Origin: Scylla paramamosain
Lineage: Eukaryota; Arthropoda; Malacostraca; Decapoda; Portunidae
DNA length: 64,000 nucleotides
Direction of reading: 5' to 3'
Assembly: GCF_035594125.1 (NCBI RefSeq)
Contig: NC_087151.1
Location: 23,419,079 to 23,483,078, forward strand
The notes beneath the pieces were generated by a model. The model did no database searches and was not told the DNA's origin. It worked only from the letters and a program-made list of their open reading frames with translations. Shown one piece after another: positions 1 through 10,610 of the stretch; position 1 is the first letter of the stretch, and each line of letters starts with the position of its first letter. The translations under genes were made by a program, and so were the position numbers.

Positions 1-1212
1 CTGACACACAGGGAGTAGGCGAGGCCACCGTAGCGGGTAACCTCGGCACATGGAAGCCAAGATGGATTTGAGCGTGCGATGGAGTCGTTCGGTGATGGCG
101 TTCCCTTGCGGGTGGTAGGGAGTGGTGTAACAGAGGGTGATGAGGTGTTGCTGGCAGAATTGTTGGAAGATCTGGGAGGTGAACTCGCCCCCGTTGTCCA
201 GGACGATGGAGTGAGGAGTCCCGAAGTCGGTAATGTACTGCTGCAGCGCCTCTACAATTCCCTCTGATAGTTTGTTTTTGAATGGATAGAACTTCACAAA
301 TCGGCTAAAGTGATCTACGATAGTCAACACATTTCGGTAGCCACCACTGCCTGCAATTATATTCCTCAGGTCTATACCTATCCTATCTAAGGGCTTCTCT
401 ACTGAAGGTAATTCCTGATAAGGCTGCTGTAACCCTGGAGAGGTTTTAAATCTTTGACAGGTAAGGCAATTCTTTACGTACTGGGTTACGTCAAACTTGA
501 GATTACACCAGTAAAACAATTCTTCGGCCTTTTTAATTGTCTTTTTCTGACCCAGGTGGCCAGAAAGCTCATGTGCATGTTTTAAAGCTTTAGGAATCAG
601 AACCTGAGGAACTACCAATGAATAATGAATGCTGCCATCAATGTTTTCCTTAGCGTAGTAAAGCAACTCATCAATTATGGTGAACTGGTGCAATATACTC
701 TTATGATACTTTTTGGTAGGTATAGACCCTCCTTCCAGATACTCTATCATGTCTCTCCACTTAATTTCTTCCCTTTGTTGAATCTTGATTTGTTCTAAAG
801 TCAGGCCTAAATGGTTTGGAGTAGGACATCGCTGAATGATCCTCACTGGGCGAGAGAGCTGATCGGCCACGTAGTTATACTTTCCCTTCACATATTGGAT
901 GTTGTATTGGTATTCTCTCATCTCTAGTATCCAGCGGTTCATCCTGGCAGATTTGGTCTTTCTCTTAAAACTAGTAAGGGGCTGATGATCTGTGAATATA
1001 GTGAAGCTAGTTCCCCACAAGTAATGATGGAAGTGTCTACAAGAGAGAAGTACTGCCAAGGCTTCTTTATCTGTAGCTGAGTACCTATTCTCAGTGGAGT
1101 TTAATTTTTTTGAAAAATAGCCCAAAGGTCTGACGGACCCATCCTCCTGAGTTTGACTTAAGACGCCTCCTACGTGGGTATTACTGGCATCAGTTGTTAA
1201 AATGAACGGCTG
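1..1212 (-). CDS. RNase H-integrase part of Ty3/gypsy pol (partial)
   Basis: This frame is open from 1212 to the window edge (about 404 codons) with no stop. In translation order it starts with an RNase H domain (TDAS motif, then SATDKEALAVL, then FTDHQPL). A zinc-binding HHCC segment follows (HELSGH, then NCLTC). Last comes the DDE integrase core: first Asp in IGIDL (codon near 371), second Asp in VLDNGGEF (near 197), Glu in ITERLHRTLKS (near 89). The spacings are about 58 and 35 residues, as expected for Ty3/gypsy integrases. It would cut target DNA 3' ends and join element cDNA in the nucleus. The integrase C-terminus and the 3' LTR lie beyond base 1. It is one nucleotide out of frame with the upstream RT ORF, and the usual segment linking RT to RNase H is missing, so it is probably not expressed as part of pol in this copy. 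Confidence 0.9.
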
Positions 1213-1213
1213 G

Positions 1214-2857
1214 TTACTTTGCGCTCTTTGGGTCGGGTTGACTACCTTCTTGTGAAATTTTATGACCAAGAAACGTAACTTCAGTCTTTGCCATTTCGCA
1301 TTTAGATAAGTTAAGCTTGACTCCATTTTCTTTAAGTAAAGCGAAAGTTTCACTGAGTCTTTCGCTGAGTGTGGTGAAGTCTGAAGCCCAAATGATTAGG
1401 TCGTCTAAGTAATTTTTCATCCAACCCTTCTTCACGAGAGGAGCTAACAATGAGGCCATATGTCTAGTAAAAATAGCTGGAGAACAGCTTAATCCAAAAG
1501 GTAGCCTTTTAAACCTATAGAGAGTCACCCCATCACTGAAGGCTGTGAGGTCTCTGCTACCTTCCTCCAATAGAATTTGAAAATAAGCCTTCCTCATATC
1601 TAGCGTGGCATAGAACTGATGGCCAGCTGCTTGTTCAACTAATTCTTCTAGGCGGGGAAGCGGGTAAATGTCAGTAGTTAGGTGTTTGTTGACATGTCGG
1701 TAGTCAAGGCACATTCTTTTACTTCCATCCGGTTTATTGACTAATACTATAGGAGAGAGCCATGCAGATGTAGATTTTTCAATGATATCTCTGTTCTCCA
1801 TATCTGTTAACATGTCTGATATCAGGCTTTTTGCTTCCTCGGGGTATCGGTACCTAGGACCACGACTAGGCTCTGGATTAGAGATATTAATTTTAGCAGG
1901 AGGCCCTTTCATTAATCCAAGTTCGTTTTTGTCTACTATGAATAAATCATGGTGATTGAGAATGATATTTTTAAAGATTGTTTTCTGCTCTCTAGTAAGG
2001 TTACTCCATTTCTGTTGTCTTATCAACTCCTCGAGTCTTTGTGGCCTACTCTTTGACTCCTGACACCTTGTTTGGTCGTTGTGTGGCAACAGATCATTGT
2101 GGATTTCTAGGGAAGGAGTGGCTTGCTTTTGGTGGATGACTTTGATCGTCGGGGAGGAGATGTTTTCAAAAGTGCCTAATAGGGTTCCTGGTTTGATTGT
2201 TTTCCGGCCCTTAGTATCATTAATAAATGGGAGGGGGACCTTTTTATTCTCATCTACTGTCACAATCAAGGGGTGATGATTAGGCGTCAAACATGGCTGA
2301 GGCTGGACTAACAAAGTTTCTCCTGGGTTTTCTTTCACCGAGATAGGAAGAAACTGAGCTCGGTAGGGATCAAGTTTGATGGTATGAGTTAGACGGATGT
2401 GATCTGTTTGACTTGGAGTGGTAGGAAGAATAGGTACCTCGTGAACTCGTTCCACCTTGCCTTTCTGCCTTTTGATATGATTAACAAGGTATGTGGTTTT
2501 ACCCCACTTTACTGTATTTGTCTTACCATTCCATTGAAAAGGAGCTTGTGAAAGTATGTCTGTCCCGAGTAAGACGTCAGCGTCAAGGTAGCTATTCGGG
2601 ACTAAAGGGCACCATTGTTTGCGTATAGTCTCTTCACCTACTCCTATCTCTAGTAAGGTCATCCCCAAGATTCGTAAGGGTGAACCAGTTACCCCTTGTA
2701 GTATAGGTACTGCTCGCCTTTGTGATATAGCTCCTTCTAATTTCTCTACCGCAGCCTCTGTGATTAAAGTATAGCCGCTACCAGTGTCAATGACAGCTTT
2801 AAGAATTTTCTTGTTAACTATGAGATTGATAGTGGGGGATGTGAATCCCTGGGTGAG
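1214..2857 (-). CDS. Protease-reverse transcriptase of Ty3/gypsy pol
   Basis: Open from just after the gag stop to a stop at 1214 (548 codons including the stop). The N-terminal part has an aspartic-protease active site, DTGS, near 2778-2789, followed by an ADVLLGTDIL flap-like segment. The C-terminal half is a reverse transcriptase with LDYRHVN, FYATLDMRKAYFQI (motif A), LPFGLSCSPAIF, YLDDLIIWA (catalytic YxDD, near 1399-1413) and FLGHKIS. It copies the element RNA into cDNA in the Gag particle. It has the same frame as gag and is separated from it only by UGA at 2858-2860; no methionine is needed if translation passes that stop. The frame ends abruptly right after the RT thumb (QPDPKSAK), where family members continue through about 70-80 connection residues into RNase H. 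That points to an internal deletion plus frameshift. Confidence 0.9.
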   Translation of the reverse strand, partial: LTQGFTSPTINLIVNKKILKAVIDTGSGYTLITEAAVEKLEGAISQRRAVPILQGVTGSPLRILGMTLLEIGVGEETIRKQWCPLVPNSYLDADVLLGTDILSQAPFQWNGKTNTVKWGKTTYLVNHIKRQKGKVERVHEVPILPTTPSQTDHIRLTHTIKLDPYRAQFLPISVKENPGETLLVQPQPCLTPNHHPLIVTVDENKKVPLPFINDTKGRKTIKPGTLLGTFENISSPTIKVIHQKQATPSLEIHNDLLPHNDQTRCQESKSRPQRLEELIRQQKWSNLTREQKTIFKNIILNHHDLFIVDKNELGLMKGPPAKINISNPEPSRGPRYRYPEEAKSLISDMLTDMENRDIIEKSTSAWLSPIVLVNKPDGSKRMCLDYRHVNKHLTTDIYPLPRLEELVEQAAGHQFYATLDMRKAYFQILLEEGSRDLTAFSDGVTLYRFKRLPFGLSCSPAIFTRHMASLLAPLVKKGWMKNYLDDLIIWASDFTTLSERLSETFALLKENGVKLNLSKCEMAKTEVTFLGHKISQEGSQPDPKSAK

Positions 2858-3973
2858 TCATATATTCTGATTTGGTTTTCCGGGGCAGTTTTTATTTCCT
2901 CTCCAGCACCCATGCTGTCTACAGTCAAAGCATGATCCACGGGCAGGTTTTCTCCAGCACTCCCTCAGCGTGTGACTATAGGCTCGACAGTGTGAGCAAT
3001 ATTTAGCGGGTTGTGTTGGAGAGGGGGAGGTTCTCAACCTTCCTACTTGATCAGTGAGACTTTTAATCTGCTGCTTAAGTTCCCAAATTTCCTTTGATTC
3101 CTTGGATGTTGCATTTGTTAGGTCTGGGGGATTTTGAGTTATTGGGTCAGGGCTACCAATGAGTTTTGATTTAGATTTTCCCAGTTCAGGTTTAATTCTA
3201 GCAATGGGGGAAGTATGGGCAGCCTCGAGCAGTTGGCGCTCATGTTCTACCCTGTCAATAAATTTATCAAGAGGATAATCCTCATCCAGGAAACCTTCTA
3301 GTCTAGCCTTTGCTTCTTGGGTTAAGCCCTGCCACAACTTTCTTTTGATAATTTTCTTACATTTAGGGAGTTTCTCTCCTGGAAAGCTCGTCTCTAGAGT
3401 GGCATATTTGCAAGTGAATTTGTTGGCAAATGCTTGGGGAGATTCTACCCAATCATATGTCTGTGCGTCTATGTCTCTCCACGCCCCGTCAAAGTTAACC
3501 TCTTGGGAGAATTGTGATAGAAGCAATTGTTTAATACTATTCCAGGTGTGACAATGATGTAAGGTTTGATGGTTATGTATGAGAGCCGCGAGCTCGCTGC
3601 TGACCCTACTCTTTGCAATTTGCACTTTGCGGGTGTCCTCATTGCTACTTTGCTCCACCAGTTCAATGAAAATTTGCAATTGGGTAATTGAGTCAAGACC
3701 TTGTAGGTGGTGGAGTTCAAGAATTGGGATATCTCGGGGTTTGGTGGGAGTGCTAGGTGCTCTGTGTAAATTAGGGATGTTAGCCAAGCGCCCAATTACC
3801 TGATTTTGTTGATTTAAGATTTGCTTTAGTTCCTCTACTTCCTGTTCTAAAGTGTTCAAGTCTTTCCCTTTACTTTCATGTTTAACTGCTCCCAGGCTCT
3901 CTCTGGTGTTATAATCCATTAAGTCCTGCCACGGGTCTAATCCACCCCTTGGGAGGCGAACATTATCAGTCAT
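2858..3973 (-). CDS. gag: Gag-like structural polyprotein of Ty3/gypsy element
   Basis: 371-residue ORF starting at ATG 3973. Residues about 40-65 form a Leu/Glu/Gln-rich coiled coil. The middle holds a retrotransposon capsid-like helical region (WNSIKQLLLSQF through KLWQGLTQEAKARLEGF). Near the C-terminus is a canonical zinc knuckle, C-X2-C-X4-H-X4-C (CSHCRAYSHTLREC), followed by a second, irregular Cys/His cluster (CFDCRQHGC...C). It should assemble the particle and bind element RNA. It lies 119 bp downstream of the SGNH ORF and ends in UGA directly followed, in the same frame, by the protease-RT ORF. Its reading frame is fully intact, unlike most of this window. Confidence 0.88.
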   Translation of the reverse strand: MTDNVRLPRGGLDPWQDLMDYNTRESLGAVKHESKGKDLNTLEQEVEELKQILNQQNQVIGRLANIPNLHRAPSTPTKPRDIPILELHHLQGLDSITQLQIFIELVEQSSNEDTRKVQIAKSRVSSELAALIHNHQTLHHCHTWNSIKQLLLSQFSQEVNFDGAWRDIDAQTYDWVESPQAFANKFTCKYATLETSFPGEKLPKCKKIIKRKLWQGLTQEAKARLEGFLDEDYPLDKFIDRVEHERQLLEAAHTSPIARIKPELGKSKSKLIGSPDPITQNPPDLTNATSKESKEIWELKQQIKSLTDQVGRLRTSPSPTQPAKYCSHCRAYSHTLRECWRKPARGSCFDCRQHGCWRGNKNCPGKPNQNI

Positions 3974-4091
3974 CTTTGCTCACATGGAAGTTTAACGTAC
4001 TGGGTGTAGAACACAATCTCTCAGGGTGATTGTTAGGTGACCTGCGATACACAGTATGCGCTCAGGTTCTCGTCTTCCAGGACAATGTGTT

Positions 4092-4616
4092 CTACTCCAC
4101 TGCCTCTCTATTGCTACTGTGACCTTCAATAACTCTTTTGATCTTACTGATTACTTGAGCTTGGCCTCTCTCGTCCCAGTGAACACCATCCTCGCTCAGT
4201 TCTTGTACAAATTGAATATTATTAAAATGAATGTTTGGGGTCTTCAGGGCTCTCTATACTCTATTATTGATTCCTACTTGGAATTTCTTATATTTCTCCA
4301 CTGATATTCCCCTAGGGTTGGTCCTGGGTTCAATTTGGCAGACATGCACTAGTGATTGGCATTTGGCAGTGATTTCTTTGATGATGTTCTTAACATCGGA
4401 GAAAATCTTAGCGGGATTGGTAGATGTTTCTATGTCATTGCTGCCTATCCACAAGATGGTCAAGTCATGTTCCCACTCGAGTACTCGATTTAACCGATCA
4501 TCCTCAAAGAAAGTCCTAGCCTTTGCTCCAGTGGCTCTGAATATCCTAATTTGCACATTTGTTACCTCTAGATGCCGGGGAATCTGACTATGCCCTACAA
4601 GTGCCACCTTCAACAT
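4092..4616 (-). pseudogene. SGNH-hydrolase-like ORF upstream of gag, one in-frame stop
   Basis: A 174-codon frame starting at ATG 4616 and ending at a stop at 4092-4094, interrupted once by UAG at codon 121 (4254-4256). It shows the hallmark blocks of SGNH/GDSL hydrolases in order: block I as VALVGHSQIPR (candidate nucleophile Ser10), a Gly near residue 30 (block II position), block III as LWIGSNDIE (Gly58, Asn60), and block V as EDGVHWDERG (Asp143, His146). The family comprises esterases, lipases and acetyl-hydrolases; the substrate cannot be told here. It lies between the probable primer-binding site and gag on the same strand, so it looks like part of the LTR element. Replacing one sense codon with UAG explains the break, which suggests recent loss or occasional readthrough. 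It could instead be a captured non-catalytic fold. Confidence 0.75.
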
Positions 4617-4665
4617 TTACACTTATTTCCAGTCTCCACCTCTTTCGGTCAGTCGCGAAATAAAT

Positions 4666-4683
4666 GCCACCGCTGCTCACCAG
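4666..4683 (-). other. Candidate primer-binding site of the LTR element
   Basis: On the minus strand the sequence here starts TGGTGAGCAGCGGTGG. It begins with the TGG that pairs with the tRNA 3' CCA and lies about 50 bp ahead of the first ORF, where a primer-binding site is expected. The tRNA species is not identified. The exact LTR edge cannot be fixed because the 3' LTR is outside the window. Confidence 0.45.
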
Positions 4684-5837
4684 TTTAGTGCCCAAATGGG
4701 TGTGAGTTCCCTTGTGGCAGACGATAATTACAAATCCTATCACTGGATTAAAAGAAATACAAATATTGACACTTTTATAGATTTTTAATTGATAATGGAA
4801 TAATCCGAATAATAATAATAAAAAGAAAGGAATTCAGAAATACAAAATAAATGGTAGCGTACTCTTCAGTTACATAAAAACTGCGATGAAGATATTTTCG
4901 CGACTACTGAGTTGCGGGAGAGACCAGAGAATAAATAAATAAATAACAAATATACCCAAAAAGTATGTATAGACCTGAGGACAGTCTCACACGGTGATCT
5001 CGAACCAGGTGGTTACACTAGTCACGTGGAGAGAACCAACAAAAAAGAACGAAAAAATGCGAATATCTATCCACTCAGAACAATAGTTTATCAACAGGAA
5101 TGTCTGAGGAGAATCCGAGAGAGTCTGGCTTTAGTAAAATTATTGTTAAACAAACACTTACTTAATATTACAGGAAATGGAGGAGGAGATTATCAGACTG
5201 CATGCTCACCTGAGGAGAATCCGAGAGAGTCTGGCTTTGTTTGTGAGGAAATCGGCGGGAAACTAAGGATAAAGGTTTCCAATGGGGAAATTTATTAAGA
5301 GTTATAATTTTGTTTTTAGTGGGGGGGGGGGCGACTAGGTTGTGAGTTCAGGGATGAAAAATATGAATAATTAAATTACTGTTTACTTTATAGTTGTTAC
5401 TTTAAGAAGTTTAATTCAATGGACTTTTGAAATCAATTGGGGAATTAGTTAAAGTCTGGTATCTCTTCCCGGCTTGCGTAGCAACAGGGGTAAGAGGACG
5501 GCGAAGCAAAGAAGACTTATCTGATTCGTCAACCTCATTGGCGCGGCGTAATTATCTGGGATTTGTTTGAGCTGGTTTAAGACCTTACCATTATAGAATT
5601 AATTTTATCGTATTAAGGGCTCCCCATTCTCTGGAATTAGGTGAAAAATTCGCCTCTATAACCTGGCCAAGCAGGAGAAATTACGTTTATTCACGGGGTA
5701 AATTTACCATAAAAGTGGTCAACACAGTGACGCTGAGAGGGGGGGGGGGGAAAGCAAGGACAAAAGGACACTGAGGAGAGGAGGGGAAGGGGGGGGTTAG
5801 TCACATGGTACTGAGACTGTCTGGTCATCCCCGAACA
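4684..5837 (-). repeat. Probable 5' LTR of the Ty3/gypsy element
   Basis: Non-coding stretch between the candidate primer-binding site and the satellite. On the minus strand it could begin TGTTCGGGGATGACC at 5837, fitting the TG...CA rule for LTR ends. A TATAAAA-like box lies near 4770-4780 and several AATAAA-like strings are present. It also holds two G homopolymer runs (5320-5331 and 5740-5752). An exact 28-bp direct repeat occurs at 5105-5132 and 5211-5238. Boundaries are inferred because no second LTR is visible. The small ORF at 5026-5298 spans this direct repeat and shows nothing protein-like. Confidence 0.5.
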
Positions 5838-6050
5838 TTATTACATGGGCCTTAGCCTAAAAAAAAAGTAGAAATATACATAATTAATTTTCCAGCACTA
5901 CATAAGTAGCTGAAAACACTCAAAAGCCACGTTTTTTATAATGTATTATTTTCCAATATAGTGTGCTTTGCATGAATTTTGGCGGTTTGGTACCTAACAA
6001 GTTCAAGACATTCATAATACAGGTTTTTGGTAATGTAGTTAGGTTTCATA
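5838..6050 (+). repeat. Satellite remnant between LTR element and LINE copy 1
   Basis: The first 50 bases match nothing else I recognise. From about 5890 the sequence is the plus-orientation satellite (signature phrases agctgaaaacactcaaaagc, then ggtacctaacaagttcaa), so both the LTR element and the LINE lie in the satellite. Confidence 0.75.
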
Positions 6051-6119
6051 CTAATCTAATTTTTAATCTGTAAAACACCACCTTTTCTCTTTTAAACCTC
6101 ATCTTCTTTTCCTCACTGA

Positions 6120-6760
6120 ACTCAGGTGTCTGAGGCAACTGACAGTAGCCCCTTTTTTGTTCCCTCCTACTTTCCCTATCCTCATTTTCAATCTAAAGCT
6201 GGATGTTGCGTGTATGTGCGCAACGGTTCTCGTACCCACGCTCTTGAATCTTCTGAGTTTTCCACTATCTGGCTACGACTACAGAGTCACTCTCAAACTA
6301 AATTTATCTGTGCTGTATACCTCTCACCTAACTCCTCTGACAATAAGATATTCTTTGACTAAACTTCCAAAGTGAGCACATTCTGACTCTCTTCCCTTTT
6401 GCAGCGATCTCCATTCTTGGAGACTTCAATGTTCACCACCAGCTTGGGCTTTTCTCTCCCTTCACTGACCATCCTGGTGAACTAGCCTTCAACTTTGCTA
6501 TCCTCCACGACCTAGAGCAATTGGTGCAACACCCTACTTGTATTCCTGACCGTCTTGGAGATACTCCTAACATTCTTGACCTTTTCCTGACCTCTAATCC
6601 TGATTATGCTGTCACCCTTTCTTCTCCATTGGACTCCTCCGATCACAATCTCATATCTGTATCTTGTCCTCTCGCTCCAATCACTTCTCAGGATCCACCT
6701 GAGCGAAGATGCCTCTGTCGTTTTGCCCGTGATGGTTTGGGGGACCTGACTATTTAGCTG
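6120..6760 (+). pseudogene. LINE copy 1: apurinic-type endonuclease domain remnant
   Basis: Broken ORFs show the C-terminal half of a LINE AP-type endonuclease: a CCVYVRN strand, then a TIWLRLQSHSQTKFICAVYLSP block. A LGDFNVHH block follows (the DFN motif, in the frame near 6417-6440), and then SSDHNLISV with the conserved Asp-His pair near 6640. This enzyme nicks the target DNA to prime reverse transcription. A stop and frameshift near 6360 and another stop at 6757 break the frame. Confidence 0.8.
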
Positions 6761-6789
6761 ATTTTCCTTGGAATAACTACTGCTTCTGT

Positions 6790-7765
6790 GTCAGAAACCC
6801 TTTTTTGTGTGCCGAGCGCATAACAGAGATGATAGTGTCTGGCATAGAGGCGTACATTCTTCCCTCTTTTTCTCGACCTAAACCTTGCAAACCTTGGTTT
6901 AACACAGCTTGTTCTCGTGTTATATATGCTATATATGATAGAGACGTGGCCCACCATAGGTACTTAAGCCTTCCATCACCAGAATCTCATGCACTTTATA
7001 TTTCTTCCCGGAACCATGCAAAGTCTGTTCTCCAACTAGCCAAAAACTCCTTCTTTAACAGAAAGTGTCAAAATTTTTTTTTAAGATCTAACTCCCCTTG
7101 TGACTTCTGGCACCTAGCCAAAAATATCTCCAATAACTTTGCTTCTTCTTCTTTCCCTCCTTTATTTCAACCAGATGGCACCACTGCTATCACATCTATC
7201 TCTAAAGCTGAACTCTTCGCTTAAACCTTTGTTAAAAACTCTACCTTGGACGATTCAAGGCTTGTTCCTCCCTCTCCTCCACCCTTTGACTACTTCATGC
7301 TACCTATTAAAATTCTTCGCAATGATGCTTTCCATGCTGGCCTAAATGCTCTGAAGGCTTATGGACCTGATGGGGTCCCTCCTATTATTCTCCGAAACTG
7401 TGCCTATGTGCTTGCACCTTGCCTATTCAAACTCTTTCAGCTCGGTCTATCAACATTTACCTTTCCTTCTTGCTGGAAGTTTGCCTACATTCAACCTGTT
7501 CTTAAAAAGGGTGACCGTTCAAATCCCTCAGACTGCCGTCGTGCCTATCTAAAGATTTTGAATCTATCCTCAACAGGAAGAAACTTTTGCTGTTCTTCTA
7601 AATCTATTAACAGTGGTGTTCTTCAGGATACTTTCCTGTCACCCACTCTCTTCTTATCATTCATCAATGACCTTCTAGAACAAACTTCTTGTCCTATTTA
7701 CTTTTACGCTGATGATAACACCCTGCACTTTTCCATGTCTTTTCATAGACTTCAGAAGTAAACAT
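6790..7765 (+). pseudogene. LINE copy 1: linker and reverse transcriptase remnant with motif A deleted
   Basis: Fragments in two frames give the region between endonuclease and RT, including a FNTACSR-type block. The early RT follows (AYGPDGVPP, SCWKFAYIQPVLKKGDRSNPS). The frame then jumps from about 7570 straight to SINSGV...LSPTLFLSFINDLL and the catalytic YADD at about 7705. Compared with copy 4, roughly 300 bp that include the motif A region are absent. No functional RT is possible. Confidence 0.8.
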
Positions 7766-7779
7766 TTCATAGAGGGAAG

Positions 7780-8525
7780 CCACAGAACGCCTGACTTCTG
7801 ATCTTTCTAAAATTTCTGATTGGGGCAGAGCAAATTTGGTATTGTTCCGTGCCTCAAAATCCCAGTTCCTCCATTTATGAACTTGACACAACCTTCCAGA
7901 CAAATATCCCCTCTTCCTCAATGACACTCAACTGTTCCCTTTTTCTACACAGAGCAACCTCGGTCTGTCCTTTATTTATAATCTCAAGTGGAAACCTCAC
8001 ACCTCATCTCTAGCTAAGACAGCTTCTATAAAGTTAAGCGTTCTGAGACTTTTCCGCCAGTTTTTCTAACACCCCCCCCCCCTTGCTGCTAACTCTGTAC
8101 AAGGGCCTTATCCGTCCATGTATGAAGTATGCTTCACATGTCTGAGAGGGTTCCACTCATACTGCTCTTCTAGACAGGGTGGAATCAAAAGCTTTTCGTC
8201 TCATCACCTCTTCTTCTCCAGCTGATTGTCTTCAGCCTCTCTCTCATCGCTGCAATGTTGCATCTTTAACTATCTTCTACCGGTATTTTCATGCTAATTG
8301 CTCTTCTGATCTTGCTAACTGCGTGCCTCCGCTCCTCCCGCGGACTCACTGCAAAGGACTTTCTTCTTTCTCCCACCCCAATTCTGTCCATCTCTGTAAT
8401 GCATGAGTTAACCAGCATTCTCAGTCATTCATCCCTTTCTCTTGTAAATTCTGGAACTCCCTGCCTGCTTCTGCATTTCCATCTTCCTATGACGAATTCC
8501 TTCAAGGGTGAGGTTTAAGACACTT
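7780..8525 (+). pseudogene. LINE copy 1: RT thumb and C-terminal domain remnant
   Basis: Frame-broken homologue of the 260-codon intact C-terminal segment seen in copy 5 (39528-40279). Shared landmarks are LTSDLSKISDWGRANLVL, a MKYASHV-type Tyr/His block near 8125, and LSHRCNVASLTIFYRYFHANCSSDLAN split over frames at 8240-8330. Confidence 0.75.
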
Positions 8526-9704
8526 ATCCTTCAGTTTTTTACTACTGCTTTGGACCCTTTTCTGGGACTGGTATCTCAGTGGGCTTTTTTTTTTTTTTTT
8601 ATTGGATTTTTGTTGCCCTCGGCAAGTGTCTCTCCTACATAAAAAATAAATAAATAAAATTAAAAATAAAAATACAGGTTTCTTTGTATGCATTTTGGCG
8701 TTTTGGTACTTAAAATTGTGAAAGTCTCATAATACCCGTTTTTTGGTAATGGTGTTCTGTTTCTCAATTTAGAGTACTATTCACGTGTTTTAGCGTTTTC
8801 ATACCTAGGAACTTCAAAAACACTCATAATACACTTTTGTGATTATATCGTTTCGTTTTCCTGTATTGTCTAATTTCCACGTGTTTTGTCGTTTTGGTAC
8901 CAAATAAACTGAAAAAAAAAACACTTAAAACACAGATTTTTGGAAATATTCTCTTATTCCAGATTGTGTTCTTTGTATGTATTTTGCATTTTGGTAACTA
9001 ATATGGTGAATCATACTAATAATACATGTTTTTTGTTAATGATATTCTGTTACCTAACATAGATTAATATTCATATGTTTTAGCGTGTCTGCACCTAATA
9101 ATCTTAAAAAGACTCATAAGACGTTTGTGGTTTAGTTTCGTTATATTTTCTAAATTGTATGTGTTTTGCCGTTTTAGTACCTAAGAAACTGAAAAAAAAC
9201 ATCGAAGACACGTTTTGGGTAATGTTCCATGTATTTTAGAGTTTTGGTACATAAAAAGCTTAAAAAAAGTAAAAGACACAATTTTGATAACATTGTTTTA
9301 GTTTTCCAATACAGGGTTTTTTTTTCCTTTGTTTTTAGCGTTTTTATGCCTAATATGCTTAAAAAAAACGCAAATGAAACGTTTCTGATAATGTCATTTA
9401 ATATGCCCATATTGGGTGCTTTCCATGCATTTCGTCATTTTGGTAATTAACAGGCGCAAATAAACTAAAAATACACTTTTTTGGTGAAGTTGTTCAGTTT
9501 CTCCTAAAAGGACGTTTAGCATGCCTTTTAGCGTTTTTGGTACGTAGGAAGATGAAAACACTCAAAAATAACTTTTTGGTAATGTTTTCTTTTTTCAATA
9601 TAGTGTGTTATGAATGCACTTTGCCGTCTTGGCACCTAACAAATAAAAAAAAAAAAACATTCATAATACAGGTTTTTTTGTAATGTAGTTTTGTTTCTTC
9701 ATAG

Positions 9705-9846
<142 letters not shown>

Positions 9847-10559
9847 ATGTATTTTAGCTTTTTGGTACCTAAGATAGTAATTATTGTTGTTTTGTTCCTC
9901 AGTATAGATCTATTCATGTGCTTTAGCGTTCTGATAACTAAGAACATCAAAAACAATCATAACAAATGTTTCTGATTATACAATTTCTTTCTTTTCTTTA
10001 TATTGGCTAGTTTGCGATTTTGTATCTAATAAACTGAAAAACATGTAAAATATACATTTTTTGGAAATTATATTATGTTTCTCAATATGGAAATATTCAT
10101 AAGTTTCAGCATTTAAACACCTAAGAACCTCATAAGAACACCTAAGAACACTCATACGACACATTTGTGGTAATATTGTTTTATTTTCCCATATCAGCTA
10201 ATTTGCATTTGATTTGCGGTTTTGGTACCTAATAAACTCGAAAACACCCTAAACACAAGTTTTTTGGAAATATTGTTCTGTTCCTCCAGAAAATGGTGTT
10301 TTACATGTATTTTAGAGTTTTGGTACGTAAGAGGCTCAAAAACATTTAAAATACATGATTTGTTAGTAATGTTTTCCATGCTTTTAGCTTTTTGGTGCCT
10401 TGTATGCTCAAAACAAGAAAATGACAGGTTTCTGGGAATGTTGTTTCATTACCTGATATAGGATGCTTTCCATGCATTTTGTAGGTTTGGTATCTAACAA
10501 GACGAAAAAAAACACTCAAAATACACTCTTTTGATGAAGTTGTTCTGTTTTATCCATTT

Positions 10560-10610
10560 TATTTATTTATTTATTTATTTATTTATTTTTTTTTTTTTTT
10601 GCGCGCGCGT
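10560..10610. repeat. (TTTA)n and T/GC-rich simple repeat
   Basis: ATTT tetranucleotide repeats running into poly-T and a short GCGCGCGC run inside the satellite. The duplicate locus at 34553-34600 has a diverged version at the same place. Confidence 0.9.

Larger units (their letters stand above)
6051..8675 (+). mobile_element. Jockey-like non-LTR retrotransposon, decayed copy 1
   Basis: Degenerate LINE encoding endonuclease then reverse transcriptase on the plus strand. The 3' end carries the family's terminal phrase (gattggatttttgttgccc-like) followed by an A-rich (ATAA)n tail at 8638-8675. The satellite stops in the phrase aggtttcata at about 6050 and resumes in phase at aggtttctttg after the tail, so the insertion sits within one satellite monomer. 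Multiple stops and frameshifts plus an RT deletion make it inactive. Confidence 0.85.

Noticed and set aside
5026..5298. 90-codon plus-strand ORF in the LTR
   Set aside because: It covers the 28-bp direct repeat in the probable LTR, opposite to transcription, with no protein features.
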